64,000 nt of DNA, taken from Oikopleura dioica (Eukaryota; Chordata; Appendicularia; Copelata; Oikopleuridae). Below, in pieces: positions 51,412 through 61,708 of the stretch. The notes under the pieces were generated by a model. That model was given only the letters and a program-made list of their open reading frames with translations, made no database searches and had not been told where the DNA came from. Position 1 is the first letter of the stretch. Every line of letters begins with the position of its first letter. The position numbers and the translations under genes were made by a program. Location of the stretch: positions 10,238,501-10,302,500 of the forward strand of contig OU015568.1 of assembly GCA_907165135.1 (NCBI GenBank). The letters are read 5' to 3'.

Positions 51412-51505
51412 AAAATTTCTTTGAAATTTGTAAATAAAAAACTGGCGCATGAAGAGATCCCTTACTTTCAAGAGTATTTACTCGATGCGAGTTCGCTCAC
51501 GACTG

Positions 51506-51624
51506 ATACTCTGATTATGTGGATTCATTCCTTGTGAGAGGCGAGAGGGATAGGAGAAAGGGGGCATGGAGACGATTCTTACCTGTTCTAGACAATCGAA
51601 ATCGGACTCAAAAATGGGATGAGT
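51506..51624 (-). ncRNA. SL RNA gene, unit 2 (variant leader)
   Basis: On the minus strand the leader exon runs 51624-51583, starting ACTCATCCCATTTTTGAGTC and ending GATTGTCTAGAACAG before GTAAGAATCG. Compared with unit 1 it has two extra bases (GA) just before AACAG, making it 42 nt. The downstream segment to about 51525 matches unit 1 with few differences. The 240 nt upstream, up to a 5S gene, are conserved with unit 1 (for example GGCGTCGGGCGGGCGGCGTGGCGTTAGAG-type sequence). It may be a variant or a non-functional copy. The 3' end is approximate. Confidence 0.75.
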
Positions 51625-51863
51625 AAGGAGGAGGGTGCTTGATTTCGAGGTCGTTTGGTCGCTGCACGCTCCTATTTTCGTCCTCTTTTGGAAAAGCGCG
51701 CGGTGGAGGGCGCTTTTCTCTAACGCCACGCCGCCCGCCCGACGCCCTGATTCAACAAGAAATTATTCTCTCCTTCACACTTCACTTGAGTAGCTGAAAC
51801 CAAAATTATAACAATTGTGAAGTATCTGGTAGCAAAAACTGGCGTTTTGAAAATAATCAAAAC

Positions 51864-51981
51864 GCTTAGCGCACGAGGTATTCCCAACCGGTCACCCATG
51901 TAAGTACTAACCACGCCCGTCGTAGTCTAACTTCAGTGATCGGACGAGAACTAGTTCATTCTACGCGGTATGACGCTAAGC
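51864..51981 (-). rRNA. 5S rRNA
   Basis: 118 nt on the minus strand beginning GCTTAGCGTCATACCGCG and ending CGTGCGCTAAGC. The ends pair as helix I (GCUUAGCG with CGCUAAGC). The internal control region has the conserved GGTTAGTACTTACATGGGTGACC and GGGAATACC elements of eukaryotic 5S genes. TTTTGATTATTTT follows as the Pol III terminator. Linked to an SL RNA gene 240 nt downstream on the same strand. Confidence 0.9.
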
Positions 51982-52162
51982 AATTGCGTCTATGCTTAGC
52001 CTGCTTATAAAAGAAGAACGGAAGAGACGTTTGACCAAATGGATGAATAAAGACCTGACTTTTAAATCATCTCATTGATCCTTGATTTATATTGAAATAT
52101 ATTTTATTTGAAAATAGATAATATAGATTTATGAAGATAAAAATATGCAGGTGTTTGTATTT

Positions 52163-54444
52163 TTATCTGTTCATCGTTGTTCCTCGTCGCAGGCTCTGTC
52201 TATTTGAATAGTCCTTTGCGTAATCACTCAAACCCATCGTTTGGTGTCTGGAGACGCGAGAAAGCGTAGACGTAGTTCTTGCACGGCTCATTCTTGAGCT
52301 TCGTTTGTACCAATCTTGAACCGAGGCTTTCGACATCTCATATGAGATTCCGTGGTCGGCGCCTTGGAGCATCTTGCGTTCTTCTTCCTCGAGTGCTTCC
52401 AATCGACTCTGAGCTTCAGCCATGAATTGACGGCGAATGTGGGGGAACATTTCGAGGACCTTTTCAAGAGTTAAGATAATAAAGAATAAAATTGGACCGT
52501 CCAATTTCGTCTATTTAGTTGGTAGACTTCTGTCGCCAGTCGACAAAAAATTGAAATAAAAGTTCAACTTTTACAATCTCAACTCTTTCCTGATTCATGT
52601 CATCCACGTCAAGTGAGTACATGTAGCAATACGATTCAGCAAAAACGCTTGCAGTTCTCCTCTTCGTTGGGTGAAGAAGGGCAATTTCTCCGAAGTACTC
52701 GCCGTCTGTCAGGACTCGAGAACTGCCAAGATTTTTGTAACTGAGGATTCGAACGGAGCCACGAGAGATGAAGAACATTTTCCGACCAAGAGTGCCTTGC
52801 CGGATGATTTCGTCGCCGTAAAGGTAGACTTCGAACTTGAGCTTCGTGAGTAGCTTGTCGATGAAGTCGTCGTCGCACTCTGAAAATATTGGGATAAAGT
52901 CTTATCAATCTGATTGAAAGCTACCTAAGAACATGGGAACAGCATCAATGAGTTCTCGGCAAGAAGCATTGATGAGCTGCTGACGGAGACTTTCGTTAAG
53001 CTCGGATTTGATTTGCTCCTCATTGAACATTTTTCCTTGGTATCGATTCTCGTAATAGTCGGTGATTCGCTTTCGGAGTTCAACCGGTAGTTTTCGGAAG
53101 CTCATGTATTCTGAAATAATGGTTCCATGCTGAAGAAAGATTGAGTCTTACGTTTGACAGACGCAATTTTCTCCTTGTAGAGTCGTTTCGAAGCATTGTG
53201 ACTTTGGACAATTGAAGTCAAGATACCAATGCATGCGGCGAATAAGATCGCGCCGGTAATCATCATACAAATCGTCACGATCTTGTCTTTTCGGCTGACA
53301 GGAGGGAACAGTCCATACCCAATGCAGATCATTTGAGACATCGCCCGAAACAATGACCACATATACTGAAAAGTGTTTAATTTAAAATTCACGGAGAGCG
53401 ACAAACCTGTATTTTTAATTCTTTGTATTCCAAGTTTCTAAATGCAATCCAAGTATCTGGAGGGATATCGTAAACAAGCGGTATCGCAAACTGGAAGCAA
53501 GCTGATATATGACAAAAAGTGAGGATGAGCATGAGGACCCCAAGCAACTTGAAAGCAATTACTGCTGTGTCATACTGGAATAACTCAATTTCTTTCCACT
53601 AAAATCAGTTAGAAATATTCCCTTTTGTATATCGAAATACCTGATGCTTCGTTCGAAAAACTTTAGTAACACGAATCAGCCTGAGAAGCTGAAAGAGCTT
53701 TACAATTTTCATCAAGCCCAGATTTCCATGCGTAGCGCCACTGATTGCTTCCCATATTATGCTTACTGGAATAGTTGAGATGAAATCAAAGAAGAACCAT
53801 CCCCTAAAATTTACTGTTATGACGTTCTCAGAAACAAAACTTACTTGAGATATGCCATTCTTATCTTCTTTGGATCCATAACGATGATATTTTCAGCTTC
53901 GTTTTCCACAATTCCCGTGCGGAAGTTGAGTAAGATGTCGGTCGCGAAGAGGACGTCTGTGATGATGTTCACAACCATTGCTGTGTAGCGGTGAGTGCAG
54001 CTGCTCTCATGCCCGAAAGGAGAGTAAAAATCGAACGCGGGAAAGGCCAGAAAGACGGGAAATGTGTAGATGATAATTATAATTAGGAAGATCATCATCA
54101 AGTCCCACATGAAGCGAAATGTTGAGTAAGGATGGATTATTCTCTGTAGAGCTCCTTCTCGCTAAAATATTTCAAAATTAAATTGGTTCCTTGAGTTCGA
54201 AAGTACTCACGGAACTATTTATCTTCTGAAGTCGTTCGCTCTCTCTAAGAACTGCTTTGACTGATCCATACTTTCTGATAAGTCGCTGGCTGACTGGTAT
54301 TCCAGTCATGCTCTCTCTGTCTTTCTTCTTTCGCCCCGCACTATTTGCAGGCATTTTTGCCGTCTCATTCGGCATCTGAAATAGATGTTCAAACCCCGAT
54401 TTATCAACAATCAGTTTAGCCTTAACTTTAGAAATATCAATCAT
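52163..54444 (-). CDS. HCN-type hyperpolarisation-activated cyclic-nucleotide-gated channel
   Basis: Eight exons on the minus strand: 54444-54211, 54161-53845, 53803-53641, 53598-53407, 53365-53152, 53110-52925, 52879-52590 and 52459-52163; 630 residues. The N-terminal HCN domain (KYGSVKAVLRESERL) precedes S1 (IIHPYSTFRFMWDL). S4 is LMKIVKLFQLLRLIRVTKVFR; the filter is MICIGYG, as in HCN channels. C-linker EYMSFRKLPVELRKRI and YYENRYQGKMF are characteristic, followed by the cyclic-nucleotide-binding domain with GEYFGEIALL and RRTASV (cyclic-nucleotide phosphate contact). Plasma-membrane pacemaker-type cation channel. The last intron begins GA (52589) by homology; a GT six bases further would add two residues instead. 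Confidence 0.93.
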
Positions 54445-54861
54445 AAAATAAAAGAACTATCAATCGAAAATTGAACCCAAGTTCATACCTTTTTATATTC
54501 TTGCTGAGGACCGTCAAAGCTTTTGCAAGCTAAATGGTAAAATGTCAAAATTTTAAAAAGTCAATAGACATTCTAGAGAAATTTCAGTTTTTCAAAAATT
54601 TTGTCAATCAACTATTTTCAAAAAATATCCCAGTAAATCAGTCGTTGTAGCGTATAATTCAACAGGCAAGAGAGTAACGCCAATGACCTTCTACCAGTGC
54701 TCATTATAAAGTCTTCTTTTGCTTCAAAAATGATTTTGCGGAGACTGAAGATAAATTAAGAGAAAAATGTCGTTTTCTGAGGCTTCATTCGAGCGTCTCT
54801 AGAACACCGATGAGCACTATGTTGTCAGTTCTAATTTTTGTCAGTTTGTAAGGAACCCGAA
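54445..54861. promoter_or_regulatory. Bidirectional promoter region, HCN and kinase genes
   Basis: About 400 bp separate the divergent start codons. AT-rich; an additional short 5' non-coding exon for either gene cannot be excluded. No specific motif assigned. Confidence 0.4.
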
Positions 54862-55924
54862 ATGGCTGCGCGTCGCCCGACTACGATTCAGCTCGGCAGG
54901 CTCACAAGTAGGCTATCAAAAACTCTCTTTCTCAGAATTTTTTTTTTCAATTTTAGACGATTATGAACTCGGGGAATACTTAGCATCAGGAGGATGCGGG
55001 ACTGTAATGATGTGTAAAAAGAGGGGCGACAACGAAAACAAGCAATACGTCCTAAAGTATATGGACCTCAATGAGCTCACTACAAACAAAGCGAACGGTG
55101 CCCAACGTGAAGCCGAGGAACGGGTTTAATTCAGTACATTTTGTTTTAATTTGCGTAGAATGATACCTCACCCGCAAAAAGCTGATGCAAAATATTAACC
55201 ATCCAAATATTGTTACGTTGTATGAGGTTTTTGAATGCGATAACAAGCTGCATCTTGTGATGGAATATTGCGACAGAGGGGACTTGAGAGACAGAATCAC
55301 TGAAAGGAGATACAAAAGGCGACCCTTTAACTATTCTCTTATTCGAAGATGGATGCTGCAGCTTGCAAAGGTAAGCGCTTATCATGAAATAACTTCATCA
55401 AATTGAAATTAAGGGTGTCAAGGCGCTGCATGAAGCAGGAATCGTTCACCGAGACATCAAACCTGAAAATATTTTCCTGACTGGACATACTGATGATATT
55501 CGAATCGGCGATTTGGGCATCTCGAGGAAAATTGAGACTAATCAGGTAAAAATGGACAACATACAGTCTTGTAAAACCATTGTAGCGCGCGAAAACACGA
55601 ATCGGAACGCCGCGATACGTCTCGCCAGAAGTTCTGAAAGGAGTTCCATACAGTTTCGAAACGGACATCTGGTCACTTGGAGTGATGCTGATCGAAATGT
55701 GCACGCTGCAAAAAGTCGTTGTAAAGTTGAAAAGGAAACAGAAAAATTTCCTTTGCTGGAAAAGAGACGTCACTGTGGTCGACGTTCCCGATATCCCGAA
55801 AATGTATGGATCAGAGATCATGGCTATTGCGAAGAAAATGCTCAAGGAAGATCCGCTCGCTAGACCGACGGCATCTGAATTACTCAATATGATAACGAAT
55901 CTACCTGTAACCGCCAAAGAATAG
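54862..55924 (+). CDS. NEK-like serine/threonine kinase
   Basis: Five exons: 54862-54907, 54957-55123, 55182-55370, 55414-55545 and 55586-55924; 290 residues, all GT-AG. The kinase domain fills the protein. Gly-rich loop [10 protein letters not shown] (first Gly of GxGxxG replaced), ATP Lys in [17 protein letters not shown], catalytic loop [14 protein letters not shown] in place of DFG (frequent in NEKs), activation segment [12 protein letters not shown] and [14 protein letters not shown] at the end. No C-terminal regulatory tail, so shorter than most NEKs. Confidence 0.85.
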
Positions 55925-56020
55925 CACTCTTTCCTTCTGTCCCTCCGCATATTCTTTTCATCATTTAATAATAAATTATTTAACTTGGATAAAATCAAAG
56001 TCTAATTTATTTTCATTAAA

Positions 56021-59000
56021 CTAGTTTTCAGTTAGCCAGTCGACTAGCTTAGATTCGTAGTTAGACCGCCAGTCGATATTTTTCTGGACAGTGATAAGAG
56101 CATTTTCAAAGGTCTTCTTCAAATTTGCAAGTCGATCTTCCTTCTCAAGCTGCTCGTAGAACGCTTGGAGGTCTTGTTTGTCTTCTTCAGTGGACCAGCT
56201 TTCTGCTAAGGCATCAATAATGAGACCTACGCGTGTCCAACCCTCATTGACGATCCTAAAGAAAATAAGGTCTCTTCCATGATTTCATAGAGCTTACATA
56301 TTGTAGAAATAGTCCCAGTTTGTCTTTACAAACGCCCAAGTATCATCGCGACTGTACAATCCCTTCGCAAGAGCAACGAATGAGTAGTGTTTATCTAAAT
56401 ATTGCAAGGACCGTTTAAATAACCAATATTACCTTGGAGCCTAATGTCGTCCTGAGTACTGAGCTGAAGGTAAACTTGGACCATGACGGGATCTTTCGTG
56501 CATGCAAGTGATCGGCGAATAATTGCCTGTTCGTTGGAAGATGCAGTGGCATATCTGCTCCACTGAAGTCTCCATTGATCTTGCGTTCCGACTTCGATAC
56601 CGTAGCAGTAAACAGATTCCTTTCTGTCAGCCATTGGCTCATTTTCGTAGTCAACGACGCCGTTGACTCGTGTAACAAACTGAAATTATAAAAAAAGAGT
56701 TGAAACATTTATCTATATACCAGATTGAATTCCGTCGAAGCATCACTGACACACTCACTCAAGCCAAATTTGCAAGCTACTCCGAGAGCCCGCTCCATTG
56801 CCAAATGCTCCGCGTCATTACCGACAACTGCATTTCCATACAAGTCATAGAAAGCTCTCACTTGAACTTGCATATAGTCGTCTAAAAGACTCTTGTTCTC
56901 AGTGAATCGTAAAATCGTGCTTGTGTATGCCGTCGCTGAGTTAATGACATCCCAGACGAGCTTTTCAGTTTCTTCGCTTGCAAATTTCGCGACTTCAAAA
57001 GCGTTGGTGATATCTCGACCTGTAAGTTCAACATTTTCAGCAAAGGCGAAGTAGTCAGCGATGAGTTTTGCTCGAGCAGCCTTTGGAATCATATCTTTAT
57101 CAGAAGACAGTTGGTCAAGAATTTTTCTTCGAGAGTTTCTGAGTAAAGGACTCGGTGGAACATCTTGAACTCGTGATTGACAAGGAAAAAGTCGAATTCT
57201 CCAGCGTAAAAGCTGTGCTCGTTATCACTGGATGAAAACCATGAGATTCCCTGGGTGAAGTTTTCGCCAGATAAATGATAGTACACGACGGGAACGGACC
57301 ATTTATAAGCAAAAGTACTTGGAGGCTGATCAGCGATGTTATTTTCATCTTCAGAACCAACCCATCTTTGTTGAGTAAACTTGACATAAGTATCACCGTC
57401 GATTAAATCAGTGTCGACAGTCAGCAAAGGATAACCCATTTGCTTGATGTAGGGCTCAAACGTGTCGAAGTAAGAATAGAAGTCGCTGCCATTCGCTGGA
57501 AGTCGGACACCTCCAGCTTCCTTTAAATCCTTGCAGATGCTCTGAACAGACTCTCCAGCTGTATACTTCTTTTCGTACGAGTTACCCGCAACAGTCACAT
57601 TATTGTCTCTAATAAAACCATCAAAACTATTGAGAAGATCATCAGTTTGAGCATTTTTGTAAGCAAGGTTCTGTTGATGATAGGAAGTAGCGCCAAAAAG
57701 ATCTCATCGCCAAGAATACACCGCATCATCGATAAGATTGAAGCTCCTTTTCGGTAAATGATTCCAACAGGGCCCCAAGGGCCAAGGTTCCAAGTATTTT
57801 CTTTGTTTAGAAGTGGCTGAGAATTCATCACAGAAGCATCAGTTTCTAATCCGGCCATCATTTCTCCAATAATAAACCAGTCGTCTAAATCCCATGTTCC
57901 AATCTGAGAATCTTCCTCCCAGTTCAATCGCTCATCCAAATCACTGGCATACTCAACGCCAATGTACTGGAAAATAGTTGCAAAAGCTTCGTTCAGCCAA
58001 ATTTCTTCCCATGTATCACAGGTCACATGATTACCCCACCATTGATGAGCCAGTTCGTGACTGACTGTCAGACAAATGTTGTGCTTGGTCGAAGTTCTGT
58101 CAGATGTACGATTGTAGAGCATGCTCACTTCTCGATAAAGAACAAGTCCCCAATTTTCCATTGCTCCAGCAGAAAAATCTGGTAGTGCTGTTTGGTCGAT
58201 TTTAGGAATTCCCATATCGCCGTAATACACTCCAAGGCGTCGTCCAAAAACATCAAGCGCTCGGTTTCCACATTCGGCCGCGTGAAAAGCTACATCATCT
58301 CTGTTGAATTCAGGAACGCTGTATTCAGGTCGATACGAATGCGCCATCGGAATCTGGTCAATAACAGAACTCGTGTCGATTGAGACAAAGTCAGTCACGG
58401 TGATTGCCAAGAGGTAAGTAGACATCTTCACAGTTTTAGAGAACTCTGTAGTAATAACGCCCGAGCCTTCTGGATTTTCATAAGTGAAGCCGGGCATTCC
58501 TGTATTCGCCCAGTAAGAGATTCCACCTTCAGTCCACTCAAAATCTCTCTCGTGAGTGACATTGAGCCTGAATTCAGCCTTAGCATTCGGTTGATCGATG
58601 CAAGGGAAAACTCTTCGGGCACCTTCGTCTTCAAATTGAGTTCCAGCAAGATAGTGAGTTCGTCCTTGGTCGTCATCGTACTGGGAGAGGTAGAGACCAT
58701 AGTTATTTGGTCGCATGTATCCGAAATATTTAGCCTCGAGTCGATACTCGATTCCTGCTTTGAAACCATCATGCCATGGGATGGCGACGTAGATTCTCTG
58801 TCCTTCGAGTTTGTAGATGCTATTCAGATTTACAACTTTGATTTCCGAGAAATGAAGATCATAGAAGTTTAAAATAAGGTAATCAGTATTCCTTCGCGGC
58901 TTGAAAAAGAAAGTTGTTTCTCCATCAAAATGGAAGTCACCTTCCGCTGGGTGTTCTCCTTGATTTTCGGGATCGAGCCAGAGGCGGAGATTGACGTTGT

Positions 59001-59286
59001 AGGTGAGAGGTTCAATGCTATCATCGACGTAGCCAGTTTCGTTTTCAGGACAAAAAGCCCAACCAGACTCAGAGAGAGGGCAAGGGCATCCCCCTTCGCA
59101 ATTCTTTTCACAGGGACATCCCCAGTTGCAATTGTCAAACTGTCTCAAGCATTGGGATAGACAGAAGCTATCTGTGCATTCACGATTACAGGTCTCATAA
59201 GTCTGCGTACAAAACTCTAAGCATTCTTCTGCCCCGGGACAAATCTGCCCGAGTGCAATTCCGAAAAGAATAAAAGAAACTTTCAT
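56021..59286 (-). CDS. M1 aminopeptidase (aminopeptidase N type) with two frameshifts
   Basis: Minus strand. A long first exon 59286-56721, then 56679-56433, 56394-56298 and 56255-56021. A signal peptide (MKVSFILFGIALG) is followed by an unusual Cys-rich segment with 16 cysteines in about 60 residues (CPGAEECLEFCTQ to GGCPCPL) in place of the usual membrane anchor. Catalytic domain: exopeptidase motif GAMENWG and zinc site HELAHQWWGNHVTCDTW with the third ligand in WLNEAFA. Reading frame is lost near 57690 (GDEIFLA to SYHQQNLAYKNAQTDD) and near 57124 (YSETLEEK to ILDQLSSDKDMIP), each repaired conceptually by one base; total exon length is two short of a multiple of three, in agreement. Would be about 1048 residues if intact. 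Confidence 0.85.
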
Positions 59287-59526
59287 TAATTTCTTAATGC
59301 CACTAAATTTCCGCAGAACTGCCTACATGTGGCTGTTTTCGCACACTTTGAGTTCAGCGATTTGCGCAAGAGGGAGATACTTTCGATTGGCAATGAGTTG
59401 GTTAGATGTTTATTTAGAGCACACGATTTATACAAGTAAAATTCGCACAAGAAAGCTTCAGATTAAACTCTTCTTGCTGGCTTCAAAAAGGAGAATAATC
59501 TGAAACGATTAAATAAGAAAAATGTT

Positions 59527-61079
59527 TCAAGCTTCTTGGAGTTGCTGTTTTTCTTCATCCCATTTTTGCTTGAACCAGGCTGAGAACTCCTCGTAGTCGA
59601 CTTTTCGTTGATACTTCTCTTCGTAATTGTATATCGTTCCAATAAGTCGCTCAATCTGGTTGTAAAGGCCGTATTTGTTGTCTTGATATTTGGCGCAGTA
59701 TTCTGTCTTCCAGTAAAGAACTTTTTGGTAGATTTTGAGGGTGTTTTTGAGCTGTTCTTGATGGAAAGGTCGATTGAGTTCTCCGTGCAGTTGGTCTGCG
59801 AGGAACTTTGGCATCATGTCTGTTTTCGAATCTATTTTGAAACGTTTTGTGAGTGCAGCTATTTCGATATTTACCTCGGAGACAATTTTCGTGCTTCAAA
59901 TTTTTGAAAATATCCTCCCGTCTATTCGAATGATCCCGCCACAAGTTGTAAGCCCGTTGACGAATTTGACGCATTTCATTGGGGTTAGTACCAGAGGAGG
60001 TTTCGATTTTGACTTGTTTCAGGAGACCCCAGCTACTTCCACGAGCGTTGCCAGCAATTTTCTTGAGAAGGACTTTATCAGCTTCGATGAGTGGGATATC
60101 GGCGGTGGGGAGTGGTGGTGGAGGGTGAGGAGCGTCTTCGGTCGTCCATTCAACGGTAAAGCCTGTTTAGGTCAAAATTTGAACAAGCAAAATTTTAGTT
60201 TTATCGCATTTTGAGCCTTTCCTGTGTACTCTTCCTTCTGATCAGCGTCGAAAGCGATTGTCACCGAGTTCGTCTGCAGGTCAATCCAGTTGTCGAATCC
60301 ATTTTGCAGGCACTTTTTCTCAACATTTACAACCTTACCTTTTCGCTTCTTTTTCTCTGTCGGACATTGCCCTTTTCTGTAGAACTTAGTCAGTGTTGTC
60401 GAAGCGTCGTGAAATGATCTCCAGTGTCGCATCGGACCATTTCCCCGATTTTTGTCCTAACAAAGCATCGTAAGTCTCTACGGCATAAGAACTGTACTCA
60501 CTGGGTTTCGGCCGCCACAGAGTCGTCCCACTCTCATTGTCGGATTTTTCTTGACGAGTTGTGCCGTGAATCCCCCTGTTGGAATTCCACCTTTGAAAAT
60601 GTGAACGCGATCGAGACCACAGTGAGCGTCGTATTCTACGTCCAAGTAGGTAACTCTTAGTTTGAGCCATTTTCCTGGAGTTGCTGCGGTGATTTGCCAG
60701 ATGCAACTGTCTCGTCTCTGGTAGTTCGATCGATTGCCGTCCTTGTCAAGTAGAGGGTAGCTGAGAGATCCACTGTCCTTCATCAGAGGAACACCGTTTT
60801 TGTTGACACATCCTCGCTGCTCGAATTCAACCAAATCTTTTCCTTTTTGGCCACAAGTTCCATCCAAACATCTCGGGTACTCAAACAGCCATCTATAAAT
60901 GATGTTATAGAAGATTTCTTTCGCAAAAATTCAAATCAATTTTTATTAAACACTTTCCTTTCCGTCGGCATTCGCATAAAAGCATGATCGTGCTGCAAAC
61001 GATGTTCAATGTGTCGATTTCCTCTGTATTCACTCTGTGCATGCGAAAAACTCGATAATAACAAACTCAACAGCTTCAT
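59527..61079 (-). CDS. Secreted CUB-domain protein
   Basis: Five exons on the minus strand: 61079-60958, 60892-60502, 60456-60222, 60162-59875 and 59831-59527; 446 residues. Signal peptide MKLLSLLLSSFSHAQ. A CUB-like domain carries CIWQITAATPGKWLKLRV, AHCGLDRVHIFKGG, RLCGG and ends EEYTGFTVEWT; a further region contains Pro-rich spacer (HPPPPLPTADIP) and a charged helical C-terminal domain (YCAKYQDNKYGLYNQIERL, KWDEEKQQLQEA) that I do not recognise. Introns 1 (60957-60893) and 3 (60221-60163) need GA-AG ends; the sum of exons is then exactly 447 codons. Lies 240 bp upstream of the aminopeptidase gene on the same strand. Confidence 0.78.
60163..60221 (-). other. Probable GA-AG intron in the CUB gene (intron 3)
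   Basis: The exon ends GAGTACACAG and the intron starts GAAAGGCTC, ending ACCTAAACAG before GCTTTACCG. It restores the CUB ending YTGFTVEWT. A GC donor five bases on would give a different frame without CUB similarity. Confidence 0.7.
60893..60957 (-). other. Probable GA-AG intron in the CUB gene (intron 1)
   Basis: The exon ends CCGACGGAAAG and the intron starts GAAAGTGTTTAA, ending CATTTATAG before ATGGCTGTTTG. The nearby GT (AAA-GTGTTT) has the wrong phase. Confidence 0.65.
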
Positions 61080-61708
61080 CGCGGTTGATTTTTATTTCAG
61101 TTACAAATCCTTAACTGTTCACAATTCTAGTGCATAATTCGTTTTTATACACATTGGTGGCGCTGTCGCGGGGCGCCGCGCAAGTATGGAAATGGCGCGC
61201 GACACACTTTCGTGAGCTTTCATGAAATTCTAAATATCTCGAATATCTAAAACTATTTGTTCATCCTTTCAATGTCAATATATTAGCAGTATATTAAAGT
61301 TATTAAAAGATTCACTAAAGCTTACATTTAAACTGATAGCAAGTTTCAAAACTACAAAACTATGCTGGTAGTCCACTTTCAAGAGGTTTTTTAGTATAGT
61401 AAAAATAGCGTTTTTTCTTTTTCACTTTCGCAGTAGAAATTCTTAGAATTTCCTGTAATTTGAATTCCGAGACACGTTTCTCTCCAACCAAGTTTGATAG
61501 AACCGATTTCAAAAGACCAATTATCCCTTTATTTTCTTTTCATCACCCATTCGACGTGCCGCGCCAAGTATCTGTCAAATGCAGCACTTTGGCAGGCACT
61601 TTTGATGTTTAAAAATCAGATTGAGTTGAATATCCGAAGATCACCGGAAGTAGTAGAGATCCGTTTATTTTTTCGCAGTTCAGTGCTTTAAAAATATTAT
61701 AAGTACAG
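61080..61708. other. Intergenic region
   Basis: No supported exon in about 630 bp. A GC-rich patch at 61150-61200 lies just upstream of the CUB gene start and could hold its promoter. Confidence 0.35.

Noticed and set aside
57660-57710. 38-nt GA-AG intron explaining the first aminopeptidase frameshift
   Set aside because: It would remove residues (SYHQQ region) that align with the family; a one-base deletion keeps the conserved spacing and, with the second site, makes the length divisible by three.
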